The position numbers and the translations under genes are program-made. Shown piece by piece: positions 50,969-60,664 of a stretch of DNA of 64,000 nt (the stretch's first letter is position 1; every line of letters starts with the position of its first letter). The notes below the pieces were generated by a model. That model was given only the letters and a program-made list of their open reading frames with translations. It made no database searches and had not been told where the DNA came from. This DNA comes from JAVVVD01 sp964642795 (GTDB lineage: Bacteria > Bacillota > Clostridia > Christensenellales > CAG-138), in assembly GCA_964642795.1 (NCBI GenBank), contig CAZXRQ010000001.1, forward strand, positions 1 through 64,000. The letters run 5' to 3'.

Positions 50969-51613
50969 ATGGAAAAGCGCGGAGCAAAGCTGGAAAAACT
51001 AAAACGGCTGATACTTCCGGCCTGCTTGTTCGGGTTTTGCGTTGCGCTGTATTTCCTTACTGCGCCTAAAGGCTCCAGAAGCGTGCAGACTTCCGACGGC
51101 TATACGACGAAAGTCTTCGTGGCGACCGGCAGCTTTTTGCCTACTGCTGTGCCCTCGTACAGCTTTATGGATATCGCGCTGGAGAACGGCTTTTCTGGCG
51201 AGCTTGTGCAGACCGGCATTGGAGCCGCCGAAATAGCTTACGATGTTGCACGCGAAGGCGGCGGCGCGGCGCAGCTCCTGCTGAAGCTGGAGGAAGGCGC
51301 AGTGTATGCTGTGCAGCTTACAGCCGTCCGCCCTGAGGAACAGGTGGCCAATTCCGTTATAAGGGCTGAGCTGCTTATGGGCTGCTCATATGACGAATAT
51401 GTTCAATGGCTGGAGAACTGTACATCGGCGCTTGCTTGTGCGCTAAATGCGGGCATTGACGCTGCCGGCTGTTCGGATATTGCTGAATGTCTGCGGCTCA
51501 CGGCAGACGATGGGGAACGGCGTGATATCGCATTGAACGGGCTTTCTGCGACGATATCCATTAACACTATGGCTGATCCCGAGCTGCTTTGCATCTGGCT
51601 GGAGCTGGTGTAA
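50969..51613 (+). CDS. Hypothetical protein with one membrane helix
   Basis: This 214-residue protein has a basic start, a single membrane helix (about 13-30) and then an extracellular-looking domain with no motif I recognise. Two cysteines (CSYDEYVQWLENC region and CSDIAEC) could pair. GGAGGA overlapping the end of rluD precedes its start, so it is cotranscribed with lspA-rluD. The function is unknown. Confidence 0.7.
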   Translation: MEKRGAKLEKLKRLILPACLFGFCVALYFLTAPKGSRSVQTSDGYTTKVFVATGSFLPTAVPSYSFMDIALENGFSGELVQTGIGAAEIAYDVAREGGGAAQLLLKLEEGAVYAVQLTAVRPEEQVANSVIRAELLMGCSYDEYVQWLENCTSALACALNAGIDAAGCSDIAECLRLTADDGERRDIALNGLSATISINTMADPELLCIWLELV

Positions 51614-51655
51614 AAAACAGAAATCCGAAAGGAACGTAAATATTGTCATAAAGTA

Positions 51656-51684
51656 TTGAAATAACACACAAGCTATTGTATAAT
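51656..51684 (+). promoter_or_regulatory. Promoter of zapA
   Basis: TTGAAA (51656-51661) and TATAAT (51679-51684) are separated by exactly 17 bases in an AT-rich stretch. Confidence 0.8.
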
Positions 51685-51723
51685 AATAAAAACATAAGTA
51701 CAATATGTATTGGTGGTGTGGTT

Positions 51724-52047
51724 ATGGAGAAAACGCATACAAAGGTGCGCATAGCCGGGCAGGATTTCAGGCTTACCGGCGACAACAGCGAGGAATATAT
51801 TCAACGGCTTGCAGAGTTCGTTAATAACCGTATTAGCGAGATGCAGCAGACCTATCCCAAGCTTAGCACAATGGACTGCGCGCTGCTTGCGTCCCTTAAT
51901 ATTGCCGATGAGCTCCACCAGCTTAAAGCCGAATATGACGCAATGGATACGCGTATATCCGCCCTTCGCGACCTGCCGCACAAGAGTGTGCCGGCCGCCC
52001 CGGTAAAGCGTCCGTTCGAAACGCGGGAGCCGGTTACCACAAAATAA
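51724..52047 (+). CDS. zapA: Cell division protein ZapA
   Basis: The 107-residue protein matches ZapA in its globular part: KVRIAGQDFRLTGDNSEEYIQRLAEFVNNRI (about 6-36), TYPKLSTMDCALLASLNIADELHQLK (about 42-67) and a helical C-terminus. It bundles FtsZ filaments at the division site. The ribosome-binding site (GGTGGTG) is weak. A strong promoter precedes it and a terminator follows, so it forms a single-gene unit. Confidence 0.88.
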   Translation: MEKTHTKVRIAGQDFRLTGDNSEEYIQRLAEFVNNRISEMQQTYPKLSTMDCALLASLNIADELHQLKAEYDAMDTRISALRDLPHKSVPAAPVKRPFETREPVTTK

Positions 52048-52064
52048 CGGCGCGGATCTTTATA

Positions 52065-52095
52065 CGGCTTGGGACGGAAGCGCCCGGGCCGTTTT
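52065..52095 (+). terminator. Terminator of zapA
   Basis: CGGCTTGGG (52065-52073) and CCCGGGCCG (52083-52091) form a 9-pair stem, including two G-U pairs in RNA, around a 9-base loop, followed by TTTT. Confidence 0.75.
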
Positions 52096-52120
52096 GTAGT
52101 TTAATGGGAGGATATATAGG

Positions 52121-54196
52121 ATGGAACTGCTTTCCCCGGCGGGCAGCTTTGAAAGCCTTATTGCAGCGGTACAGAATGGCGCGGACGCCGTATATTTTGG
52201 AGGCGCGGCATTTAACGCACGAAGACTTGCAAAGAATTTCGACAGTGCGGAGCTTGAGCGCGCAGTGGATTATTGCAGACTGCGCGGGGCAAAAGTATAT
52301 ATTACGCTAAACACCCTGCTTACGGACCGTGAATTGGGCGAGGCGTTAAATTATGCCGCGGAGCTATACCGGCTGGGAGTGGATGCGGTAATTGTGCAGG
52401 ATATCGGGCTTGCCGGTCTGCTGCATAGACAGTTGCCGGAGCTTACGCTGCATGCGAGCACACAGATGGGCATACATGACCTTGACGGTGCGCTTACTGT
52501 ACAAAAGTTGGGAATGTGCAGGGCGGTGTTGTCGCGCGAGACTTCGCTTGAAGCTATCAGGCATATTGCAGATAACTGTACGCTGGAGCTGGAGGCGTTT
52601 GCTCATGGCGCGCTGTGCATGAGCTTTTCCGGCGGCTGTCTGTTCTCCAGCATGGCAGGAGAGCGCAGCGGTAACCGGGGCACCTGCGCACAGCCCTGCC
52701 GCAAGCGCATGGCGGTAAACGACAGCCCTGGAACGGACGACTATGCGCTGAGCCTTTCGGATCTGTGTATGCTTTCGCATATAGCAGATATGGAGGCTGC
52801 GGGTGTGTGCTGCATAAAGCTTGAAGGCAGAATGAAACGACCGGAGTACGTTGCCGCGGCAACACACGCGTATAGGCTTGCGATGGATGGGGATACGACG
52901 GATCCCAATGAACTGCTCAGGGAGATACGAAGAATATTCGATCGCGGCGCAAGGACGGGCTATTACTACGGCGACGGAGCCGTAACGGACTGTGTTGCGC
53001 AAAGCCGCGGCGAGGAGGACGCGCTAAAACGCGCGCAGCTAAGCTATGCGGAGGAACGGCGCGCAAGACCTCTGGATATGCACTTATATCTGCGTGCCGG
53101 CGAACCCGCGCAGCTGCACGTAAGCAGTAACGGCACGACGGCTGAGCTTATCGGCGGCATTGCGCAGACTGCGAACAAGCCTCAGAGCGGCGACGTATAT
53201 CTGCGCCAGCTTGAAAAATTAGGCGGTACTGCGTTCCAGCCTGGCAAATGCAGCGTGGACGCAGGGGAGGACGCGTATCTGCCGGCCGCTGAGATCAACG
53301 CGATGCGCCGTGAGGCGTGCCTGCTGATCGCCGGACAGCTTACCCAGCGGCGCGTGCTGCAAACTGCACCCATACTGCCCGCGCTTTCGCCTATGCAGAG
53401 TGAGAGCTTTAAAATATGCGTACAGACATGTACGCTCGCACAGGCAAAGGCCGCGCTGGACGCCGGAGCCGACGAGCTTGCGCTTGCGCCGTGGGATTAT
53501 GCTATGGCGGCGGATATGCTGGAAGCCCTGCAAAAATACCGCGACGACGCAAAGCTGCTGCTGAGCCTGCCAGCTGTGGTGATGGCGCGTGAGGAACGCG
53601 ACAGACTGATAGGTCTGCTGCACAGCGGCCTTGTGGATGGCGGTATAGCCTCCAACATAGGCCAAACGGACTGGCTGGAAGGGCTTACTGTGCATCTTGC
53701 GGGTACGCAGCTCAACTCCATGAACTCATACAGCGTGCGCGCGCTGTACGCTATGGGGTATACCGGCGTTTTGCTCAGCCAGGAACTGACAAAGCCGCAG
53801 ATAAATGATATACTCAAACACACAACCGCGGGCGTGCGCATATATGGGCGCACGGAGCTTATGCAGCTGTGCCATTGCACGGTGAAGGAGCACTTAGGCT
53901 GCATGGGCTGTACCGGAAATTCAGGGACGCTTGTTGACGAGGCGGGGAGACGCTTTCCGCTTGTTAATGTGAAGCAGACGGACGGCTGCCTTGTGAAGGT
54001 GCTCAACTGCGTCCCCACGGATATATGCGACCTGTACGGTAGACTGCCATTGGACAGGGCGCAGCTGGTATTCTGGGAAGAAACGCCGGAACAGACGGCG
54101 GAGCGTGTGCGCGCAGCCGTGCTTGCAAGAGCCGGTACGGCCGTAACGTCTGTTGAAAACGCTACGCGCGGCCATTGGACGCGCGCGGTAGACTAA
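52121..54196 (+). CDS. U32 family peptidase / RlhA-like protein
   Basis: The 691-residue protein begins with ELLSPAGSFESLIAAVQNGADAVYFGG, typical of U32. The conserved core LEAFAHGALCMSFSGGCLFSSM-GERSGNRGTCAQPCR lies at about 160-195, with four cysteines that probably bind a metal or iron-sulfur cluster. The C-terminal half is the region seen in long U32 proteins with DUF3656. Related RlhA makes 5-hydroxycytidine in 23S rRNA; classic U32 annotation is collagenase-like peptidase. GGGAGG precedes the ATG. Confidence 0.9.
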   Translation: MELLSPAGSFESLIAAVQNGADAVYFGGAAFNARRLAKNFDSAELERAVDYCRLRGAKVYITLNTLLTDRELGEALNYAAELYRLGVDAVIVQDIGLAGLLHRQLPELTLHASTQMGIHDLDGALTVQKLGMCRAVLSRETSLEAIRHIADNCTLELEAFAHGALCMSFSGGCLFSSMAGERSGNRGTCAQPCRKRMAVNDSPGTDDYALSLSDLCMLSHIADMEAAGVCCIKLEGRMKRPEYVAAATHAYRLAMDGDTTDPNELLREIRRIFDRGARTGYYYGDGAVTDCVAQSRGEEDALKRAQLSYAEERRARPLDMHLYLRAGEPAQLHVSSNGTTAELIGGIAQTANKPQSGDVYLRQLEKLGGTAFQPGKCSVDAGEDAYLPAAEINAMRREACLLIAGQLTQRRVLQTAPILPALSPMQSESFKICVQTCTLAQAKAALDAGADELALAPWDYAMAADMLEALQKYRDDAKLLLSLPAVVMAREERDRLIGLLHSGLVDGGIASNIGQTDWLEGLTVHLAGTQLNSMNSYSVRALYAMGYTGVLLSQELTKPQINDILKHTTAGVRIYGRTELMQLCHCTVKEHLGCMGCTGNSGTLVDEAGRRFPLVNVKQTDGCLVKVLNCVPTDICDLYGRLPLDRAQLVFWEETPEQTAERVRAAVLARAGTAVTSVENATRGHWTRAVD

Positions 54197-54220
54197 GAAT
54201 AACTGCCGAGGAATTTACAA

Positions 54221-56569
54221 ATGCAAGATCGTGTATTGAAAACCCTTGAATTCGATAAGATCGCAATAATGGTGCGGGAACGGACGTCCTGCTGCGTAGG
54301 CGAAGAACTGGCGGAAGCCCTCAAGCCGGAGTACCGCTTTGACGAAGTGCAGCGAAGCCTTGAGCTTACCGCGCAGGCGCATACGCAGCTTGTAAGAAAC
54401 GGCTGCTCGCCGGTAGACTGGTTTCCGGATATGCGGGAATGTCTTAAAAAAACCCATGCCGCGCTGTATCTTTCTACCGGAGAGCTGCTTGGTATAGCAC
54501 AATGCCTGCGTGCATCACGGTTGGCAAGAGAGACCCTGGTACGGGAGGATTTCCCCGGCCTGCTTTATAACATTGCGAGCGGATTGTCCACGCACCGCAG
54601 CGTTGAGGAGGAGATAAGCCGCTGCATTATCAGCGAGGATGAGATGTTCGACGGCGCCTCGCCGGAGCTTGCGCGGATTCGCCGCGCTATGCGCATAGCC
54701 AACGAGCGCGTGCGTGAAAAGCTAAACTCCATGATACGCTCCGCAACATACCAAAAATACCTTCAGGAGCCGCTTATCACGATACGCAACGGCCGCTTCG
54801 TAATACCAGTAAAGCAGGAATACCGCCAGAATGTGCCGGGGCTTATTCACGACCAGTCCGGCAGCGGCGCAACGCTGTTTATAGAGCCTAATGCCGTAGT
54901 GGAGCTGGGCAACGAATATAAAAAGCTGTTGGGCGAGGAGGCGGAGGAGATAGAGCGCATACTCGCGGAGCTTACAGCGCTGCTTGCTCCGTATGCGGAC
55001 GATATTTACGACAGCCTGCTGTTGCTGGGCGAGATCGACCTCATATTTGCCAAGGCTAAGCTGTCGCGCGAAATATCCGGCACCCTGCCCAAGCTGAACA
55101 GCGATGGCTTCATACGTATCGTGCGCGGAAGGCATCCGCTGCTTTCACGCGATGGCGTGGTGCCAATAGACATATGGCTGGGCCGCGATTATACCACACT
55201 GATAATTACAGGCCCCAATACGGGCGGAAAGACTGTAACGCTCAAAACGGTGGGGCTGTTCACCCTGATGGCTCAAAGCGGTATATTCGTACCCGCGGAT
55301 GAGGGTACGGAGCTATGCGTGTTTTCCAGCGTGTATGCGGATATCGGCGACGAGCAGAGCATAGAGCAGTCGCTCTCCACCTTTTCTTCGCACATGACCA
55401 ACATAGTTGGCATACTCACATCGGCGGACGATCGCTCGCTCGTACTGCTGGACGAGCTGGGCGCGGGCACCGACCCCAACGAGGGCGCGGCGCTTGCCAT
55501 GAGTATACTGGACGAGCTTACCGCACGATGCTGCATATGCCTTGCAACAACACATTACAGCGAGATAAAGGCGTTTGCGCTGACCAGGGAGGGCATGGAG
55601 AACGCCTCGATGGAATTCGATGTGGACAGGCTTTGTCCGACCTACCGGCTGTTCATAGGCATACCGGGAAAATCCAACGCATTTGAAATCGGCGAGCGGC
55701 TGGGCCTTCCAAAGCATATAATCGACGCAGCACGGGAAAACCTCAAAGGCGAGAATGTGCGCTTTGAGGACGTGATATCCAGCGCGGAATCTCAGCGCAA
55801 GCGCGCCGAGCAGGAACGCTTTATGGCGGAGAAGGCCCGCGCGGAGCTGGACAGGCTGCGTGAGGAGGCGGAACGGGAGCGCAAAAAGCTCCAGGATGAT
55901 AAGAATAAGCAGCAGGCCAAGGCGCGCGACGAGGCACGCAGGCTGGTGGCGGATACGCGCCGCGAGATGGATAAACTGATCGTTGAGATACGCAGCATAA
56001 AGGGCATAGACCAAAGCGCTGCTGACAGGGTAATACAGCGCAGCCGTGACGCTATGCGCGCGGCTGAGGCGGGCCTAAGCGAGCCGATCCTGCAACAGGC
56101 AAAGGATGACGCTGGCAGGCCGCCAAAGTCTGTAAAGCAGGGGCAGACGGTGCGCATAGTGTCATTGGATAAGCAAGCCACGGTAATGTCGCCGTCCGAT
56201 GCGAAGGGAGACGTACAGGTGCAGGCGGGCATAATCAAGCTGACGGTAAAGCTGTCGGATCTGCGGCTGATAGAGGACAAAAGCGAGACGGCGGTGCGGA
56301 CCAGCCTGCCTGCCAACCGTACCGTAGGACTGGAGTTGGATATACGCGGTATGCTTGTGGACGATGCCATACCGGTTGTAGACCGCTATTTGGATGACGC
56401 TGCTGCGGCAGGGCTTAGCGAGGTAAGCATAATCCACGGCAAGGGCACAGGCGCATTGCGCAGCGGCATACAGGCGCATCTCAAAAACCACAGGCGCGTA
56501 ATGAGCTTCCGGTTGGGCGCATATGGCGAAGGGGACGCAGGCGTTACGGTGGTAACGCTGCGCCAGTAG
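54221..56569 (+). CDS. mutS2: MutS2 (RqcU) ATPase with Smr domain
   Basis: This 782-residue protein has the MutS core and ATPase without the mismatch-binding N-terminus: Walker A TGPNTGGKTVTLKT (about 329-342) and Walker B SLVLLDELGAGTDPNEGAAL. A long coiled-coil of charged residues (about 520-620) and a C-terminal Smr domain (about 705-782; LDIRG, IIHGKGTGALR) follow. MutS2 suppresses recombination and rescues collided ribosomes. It follows the U32 gene after 24 bases. Confidence 0.94.
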   Translation: MQDRVLKTLEFDKIAIMVRERTSCCVGEELAEALKPEYRFDEVQRSLELTAQAHTQLVRNGCSPVDWFPDMRECLKKTHAALYLSTGELLGIAQCLRASRLARETLVREDFPGLLYNIASGLSTHRSVEEEISRCIISEDEMFDGASPELARIRRAMRIANERVREKLNSMIRSATYQKYLQEPLITIRNGRFVIPVKQEYRQNVPGLIHDQSGSGATLFIEPNAVVELGNEYKKLLGEEAEEIERILAELTALLAPYADDIYDSLLLLGEIDLIFAKAKLSREISGTLPKLNSDGFIRIVRGRHPLLSRDGVVPIDIWLGRDYTTLIITGPNTGGKTVTLKTVGLFTLMAQSGIFVPADEGTELCVFSSVYADIGDEQSIEQSLSTFSSHMTNIVGILTSADDRSLVLLDELGAGTDPNEGAALAMSILDELTARCCICLATTHYSEIKAFALTREGMENASMEFDVDRLCPTYRLFIGIPGKSNAFEIGERLGLPKHIIDAARENLKGENVRFEDVISSAESQRKRAEQERFMAEKARAELDRLREEAERERKKLQDDKNKQQAKARDEARRLVADTRREMDKLIVEIRSIKGIDQSAADRVIQRSRDAMRAAEAGLSEPILQQAKDDAGRPPKSVKQGQTVRIVSLDKQATVMSPSDAKGDVQVQAGIIKLTVKLSDLRLIEDKSETAVRTSLPANRTVGLELDIRGMLVDDAIPVVDRYLDDAAAAGLSEVSIIHGKGTGALRSGIQAHLKNHRRVMSFRLGAYGEGDAGVTVVTLRQ

Positions 56570-56613
56570 GAAAATTCACAGCATTGCCCCCATTATTCAT
56601 ACGGAGTTCATAT

Positions 56614-57063
56614 ATGGATGATAATATTATTTACGCAATTTCGCGCCGCTTAATAGGGGAGATATGCCGGTACGACGAATGCAGCCGGACGGACGCGGAT
56701 GCGGACACCCTGTATAAAACGGGGCGGGCGGTGTTGATATGTCCGGAATGCTTGGGTGGCTTGCCTACGCCGAGGCCGCCTGCTGAGATAAGCGGCGGCG
56801 ACGGCTCGGATGTACTGGACGGGCGCGCAAGGGTAATAAACGCCGCCGGACAGGATGTTACGGCACAATTTGTATCCGGTGCGTACGCCGCGCTGGATCA
56901 GGCGAGGCGCGCAGGCGCTTCACGCGCGGTGCTTAGGGCAAAGAGCCCTTCCTGCGGCTGTGGCGTAATATACGACGGAACCTTTGCCGGCGCGTTGACG
57001 CAGGGGGATGGTGTTACGGCTGCACTTTTTAAACGCAGCGGCATCGACGTGGAAACACGATAA
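56614..57063 (+). CDS. DUF523 family protein
   Basis: The 149-residue protein shows the DUF523 pattern: LIGEICRYDE near the start, VLICPECLGGLPTPRPPAEI (about 45-64), GARVI-like text (DGRARVINAAGQDVT) and RAKSPSCGCGVIYDGTF with a CxC near 105. Cysteines suggest metal binding. Function is not established. ACGGAG precedes ATG 56614; an upstream in-frame ATG at 56584 lacks one. It is followed by the response regulator. Confidence 0.83.
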   Translation: MDDNIIYAISRRLIGEICRYDECSRTDADADTLYKTGRAVLICPECLGGLPTPRPPAEISGGDGSDVLDGRARVINAAGQDVTAQFVSGAYAALDQARRAGASRAVLRAKSPSCGCGVIYDGTFAGALTQGDGVTAALFKRSGIDVETR

Positions 57064-57079
57064 TACGGAGGGAGCATTT

Positions 57080-57763
57080 ATGGAAAACAAAAACACGATT
57101 CTCGTTATCGACGACGACCGCAACATACTTGCCATAATAGAGATGTACCTAAAAAAAGAGGGATTTTCGGTGGTTACTGGCGAGCGCGGCGACACGGTGC
57201 TGGAGCTGTTTCACAAGACGCAGCCTCAGCTTATCGTGCTGGATGTTATGCTGCCCGGAATTGATGGCTGGGAGGTATTGTCCGCTTTGCGCAAGGAAAG
57301 CGATGTGCCTGTGATAATGCTTACCGCAAAAGGCGATACCCTGGATCGTATTCAGGGATTGGAGCTGGGCGCGGACGACTATATGCCAAAGCCGTTTGAA
57401 GCAAAGGAACTGCTTGCAAGGATAAAGGCGGTGCTGCGCAGATTTGCAGCGCCCGAAAACGATAAATGCGTGGAGTATCCGGGGCTTGCGATATCGCTGG
57501 ACAACTATTCCGTTACGCTGGACGGCAAACAGCTTGAAATGCCCCCAAAGGAGATAGAGCTGCTGTTTTTCCTTGCTGCGCGCGAGGGAAAGGTGTTTAC
57601 GCGGGAGCAGCTTTTGGAGCAGGTGTGGGGCTTTGATTTCTTCGGCGATTCGCGTACTGTGGACGTGCATGTAAAGCGCATCCGTGAGAAGCTGGGCGAG
57701 CGCGAGGAGTGGCAGCTAAAGACAGTTTGGGGCGTAGGCTATAAATTCGAGGCGGCAAAATAA
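57080..57763 (+). CDS. OmpR-family response regulator
   Basis: The 227-residue protein has a receiver domain with the acidic pocket VIDDD (9-13), phospho-acceptor Asp55 in IVLDVMLPG, TAK with Lys near 85 and KPF near 107. A winged-helix DNA-binding domain follows (about 130-225; LLFFLAAREGKVFTREQLLEQVWG and RTVDVHVKRIREKLG). GGAGGGAG precedes ATG 57080. The sensor kinase is encoded 3 bases downstream. Its own regulon is unknown; htrA next door is a candidate target. Confidence 0.93.
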   Translation: MENKNTILVIDDDRNILAIIEMYLKKEGFSVVTGERGDTVLELFHKTQPQLIVLDVMLPGIDGWEVLSALRKESDVPVIMLTAKGDTLDRIQGLELGADDYMPKPFEAKELLARIKAVLRRFAAPENDKCVEYPGLAISLDNYSVTLDGKQLEMPPKEIELLFFLAAREGKVFTREQLLEQVWGFDFFGDSRTVDVHVKRIREKLGEREEWQLKTVWGVGYKFEAAK

Positions 57764-57766
57764 AGC

Positions 57767-59242
57767 ATGTTCAAGACGCTCTTTTCCAGGATGCTGGTTA
57801 CCTATCTTGCCGTTACGCTGGGGCTGCTGCTGCTGCTGGGCGTAACGGTAAGCGGTCTGTTCAGGAACCAGTACATATCCGAAAAGGAGTTTGAGCTTCG
57901 CCGTGAGGCGGAGGAGATAAATACAATCATTATCAACCGTTATCTGGACGATGATAAGCGGCCTGTAGCCAAGGATGAGCTGGCAACTATAACAAGGAAA
58001 TACGATGCGCTGCTGCAGCTGCAGTTCACGGACGCCAAGTTCGGCAAGGTGATATTCATGGACGAGACCTCGGCTGATAAATGGGCGGGCAGCGAAAACG
58101 TTGACATAGGCGCGGAAACCGAGGCGCTTATAGCCGGAGGCACTGCGGCGGTTTACACGGATATGATGAAAGACGAGCTGGATATACCCGTAATGACCAT
58201 AACCCGCGCCATAACGGACGCCGACGGAAACAGTATAGGCGCAATGTTTTTGCATACGGATATGAGCAGCATAAATGATTCCATGCGGCAGGTATATTTG
58301 GACGTGCTGCTGTCCGCCTGCGTGGCGGTGCTTATTGCGTTTTTAACGGTATCGTATACCACCGGCAGAATTACCAAGCCTATAACCAACATGAATAAAA
58401 CCGTGCAGCGGTTTTCCAAGGGCGAGTTCGATGTGCGTGTGCAGGTGGATTCCTCGGACGAGGTGGGTCAGCTTGGCGCGAGCTTTAACGAGATGGCGGG
58501 GGAGATAAACGCACTCGAGCAGGTGCGGCGCAGCTTCGTTGCAAACGTTTCGCACGAGCTTAGAAGCCCGCTTACCAGTATGCGCGGCTTTCTTGAGGCC
58601 ATGCAGGACGGTACGATACCGCCCGAGGAATATGATAAGTATCTGGATATTGTAATTGGCGAAAACAAACGCATGACCAGCATGGTAAACGACCTGCTGG
58701 ATCTTGCGCGAATAGAAAGCGGACAGTATGTGCTGAATTTAGAGCATTTCGATATAAACGAGCTTATAGCGCGTACTTTGCTTACGTTTGAGGCGCGGAT
58801 AAACGCAAAAAAGCTGGATGTCGAGCTGGACTTTTCACCTGAGCGCAGCTTTGTATCGGCTGATCCGGGGCAGATAGCGCAGGTGTTGCGAAACCTGGTG
58901 GACAACGCAATTAAGTTTACGCCGGATGGGGGCAGGCTTTATATATCCACCTGCGTTAAAAAAACGGTCACGCTGGTTTCGGTAAAAGATTCCGGGCGAG
59001 GCATACCCAAAGAGGATCTGCCCTACGTCTTTGACCGCTTCTATAAAGCGGAAAAGGCGCATACGCCTACGGATACCAGCGGCACGGGGCTGGGCCTTTC
59101 CATAGTGCAGCGCATAATCGAGCAGCACAATCAGACCATAAACGCGGAGAGCGACGGCACCGGCGGAGGCACCTGCTTTACCTTTACCCTGCAGCATGTA
59201 AACGAGCGCATAGACACAAAACGTTCACGCGAAAAACGTTGA
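57767..59242 (+). CDS. Sensor histidine kinase
   Basis: This 491-residue protein has two membrane helices (about 8-30 and 180-205) with an extracellular sensor domain between them. A HAMP domain (about 205-255) and a HisKA domain with NVSHELRSPLTSMRG (phospho-His about 263) follow. An HATPase has N-box LVDNAIKF, G1 DSGRGIPKEDL and G2 GTGLGLSIVQRI. It is the partner of the preceding regulator. A proline-free extracellular domain of about 150 residues points to an envelope signal. Confidence 0.94.
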   Translation: MFKTLFSRMLVTYLAVTLGLLLLLGVTVSGLFRNQYISEKEFELRREAEEINTIIINRYLDDDKRPVAKDELATITRKYDALLQLQFTDAKFGKVIFMDETSADKWAGSENVDIGAETEALIAGGTAAVYTDMMKDELDIPVMTITRAITDADGNSIGAMFLHTDMSSINDSMRQVYLDVLLSACVAVLIAFLTVSYTTGRITKPITNMNKTVQRFSKGEFDVRVQVDSSDEVGQLGASFNEMAGEINALEQVRRSFVANVSHELRSPLTSMRGFLEAMQDGTIPPEEYDKYLDIVIGENKRMTSMVNDLLDLARIESGQYVLNLEHFDINELIARTLLTFEARINAKKLDVELDFSPERSFVSADPGQIAQVLRNLVDNAIKFTPDGGRLYISTCVKKTVTLVSVKDSGRGIPKEDLPYVFDRFYKAEKAHTPTDTSGTGLGLSIVQRIIEQHNQTINAESDGTGGGTCFTFTLQHVNERIDTKRSREKR

Positions 59243-59267
59243 ACAAAGCGCGCTTAAGTATTATACT
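59239..59267 (+). promoter_or_regulatory. Promoter of htrA
   Basis: TTGAAC (59239-59244) and TATACT (59262-59267) are separated by 17 bases. The -35 overlaps the stop codon of the kinase gene, so htrA has its own promoter. Confidence 0.75.
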
Positions 59268-59292
59268 GTCCATATTCAGGAGGAATTAAATT

Positions 59293-60618
59293 ATGTACGA
59301 GAACAACGGCTATACCAACGATTATCAACCGCAGGGCTACTATGAAAAACCGGCGGGCGGAAAGCGCGGAGCGGGCGGCTATATTATTACTGCGCTTATC
59401 GCTTTTATCGTCGGCGTGATGGTGGCGAGCGTGTTTTTTATTTACTTCAAGGATGCTGGGGATACAGGGCTTGCGCTGCTGCCTACGCCTAGCGCAGGGG
59501 TTCAGCCGGAGGCCACACCGGATACTTCGGAGGAAGCCGGGCAGACACAGGCGCCTGAGCTTACGCCTACGCCAACCGAGCGTGTAATGCCTGAGCTGGA
59601 CGGTACGGCGCCGGTAATAGGGGACAGCAGTAATCCCATTCCGGATATTGTGGAGCAGATATCGCCGGGCGTCGTAGGTATTACCAACTACGCGTATTCA
59701 TATGAATACGCCCGGGATGTGGAAGCTAGCACCGGCAGCGGATTCATCATATCCACGGAAGGCTACATACTCACCAACGCCCATGTTGTTGAGGGCGCAA
59801 GCAAGGTAACTATCAACTTCACGGACGGCGAGGAAATAGAAGCTGAACTCGTAGGTTACGACAAGACGTCCGATATAGCGGTGCTCAAGATCGAAAAGGC
59901 CGGCCTTACCGTGCTGAAGCTGGGAGATTCCGATACGGTGCGCGTGGGAGAATTCGTAATAGCTATAGGCGATCCTACTGGGCGCGAGCTGGCGGGCACC
60001 ACCACGTTTGGCATAATCAGCGCCACCGCGCGCGAGGTCAACATCGACGGTGTATCCAACGAATACCTGCAGGCCGACGCCGCGGTGAACCCCGGCAACT
60101 CCGGCGGGCCGCTGCTGAACATGGCCGGAGAGGTAGTGGGCGTGACCAGCGCAAAGACCGTTACCGCGAGCTATGACGAATACGGCAATGCGATAGCGGC
60201 GGAGGGTCTGGGATTTGCGCTTCCTATAAATTACGCTATGGATATTGTTGAGCAGCTTATTACAAACGGCAACATACAGCGCCCCGGCATAGGCATAAGC
60301 GTTATCACCATCGACGAGCTTTCTGCCGAGCAGTATGGTGTACCGCAGGGCATACTGGTATATACGGTGACTAAGGACGGACCGGGCGATAAGGCAGGGC
60401 TTGAGCCCAACGATATTATCGTTGAGTGCAACGGCGCTGCGCTTACGGATCAGGATCAATTCGTGGCGATGGTCAAGGCTTACGGCGTGGGTGATACCCT
60501 GGAGCTCAAGGTGTGGCGCTCCGGCAGCTATATGAACGTTGAGCTTACGCTTGCGGATCTCAATACGCTGGGAAGCGAGCTCATAGGCGGCGAAGCCGAC
60601 TTTGAGTTCTTTGACTGA
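59293..60618 (+). CDS. htrA: HtrA/DegP-type serine protease
   Basis: The 441-residue protein has a cytoplasmic Gly/Tyr-rich start, a membrane helix (about 30-52) and a Pro/Thr-rich linker. The trypsin-like domain has a full triad: His164 in TNAHVVEGAS, Asp194 in TSDIAVLK and Ser270 in NPGNSGGPL. A single PDZ domain is at about 335-420. It degrades or refolds damaged proteins outside the membrane. AGGAGG precedes the ATG. It follows a two-component system, as envelope-stress proteases often do. Confidence 0.94.
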   Translation: MYENNGYTNDYQPQGYYEKPAGGKRGAGGYIITALIAFIVGVMVASVFFIYFKDAGDTGLALLPTPSAGVQPEATPDTSEEAGQTQAPELTPTPTERVMPELDGTAPVIGDSSNPIPDIVEQISPGVVGITNYAYSYEYARDVEASTGSGFIISTEGYILTNAHVVEGASKVTINFTDGEEIEAELVGYDKTSDIAVLKIEKAGLTVLKLGDSDTVRVGEFVIAIGDPTGRELAGTTTFGIISATAREVNIDGVSNEYLQADAAVNPGNSGGPLLNMAGEVVGVTSAKTVTASYDEYGNAIAAEGLGFALPINYAMDIVEQLITNGNIQRPGIGISVITIDELSAEQYGVPQGILVYTVTKDGPGDKAGLEPNDIIVECNGAALTDQDQFVAMVKAYGVGDTLELKVWRSGSYMNVELTLADLNTLGSELIGGEADFEFFD

Positions 60619-60632
60619 CGTTCAATTAACAA

Positions 60633-60664
60633 CTAAGGCGGCTTAAGGGCCGCCTTTTTGTCTG
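60633..60664 (+). repeat. First copy of a 32-base terminator repeat
   Basis: This stretch is repeated at 60868-60899 with one mismatch, 235 bases apart. It contains a full terminator (see 60635-60659). Between the copies lies the hairpin-rich element at 60662-60867. Confidence 0.85.
60635..60659 (+). terminator. Terminator of htrA (copy 1)
   Basis: AAGGCGGC (60635-60642), loop TTAAGG and GCCGCCTT (60649-60656) form a perfect 8-pair stem with a TTTTT run at 60655-60659. It is 17 bases after the htrA stop. Confidence 0.9.
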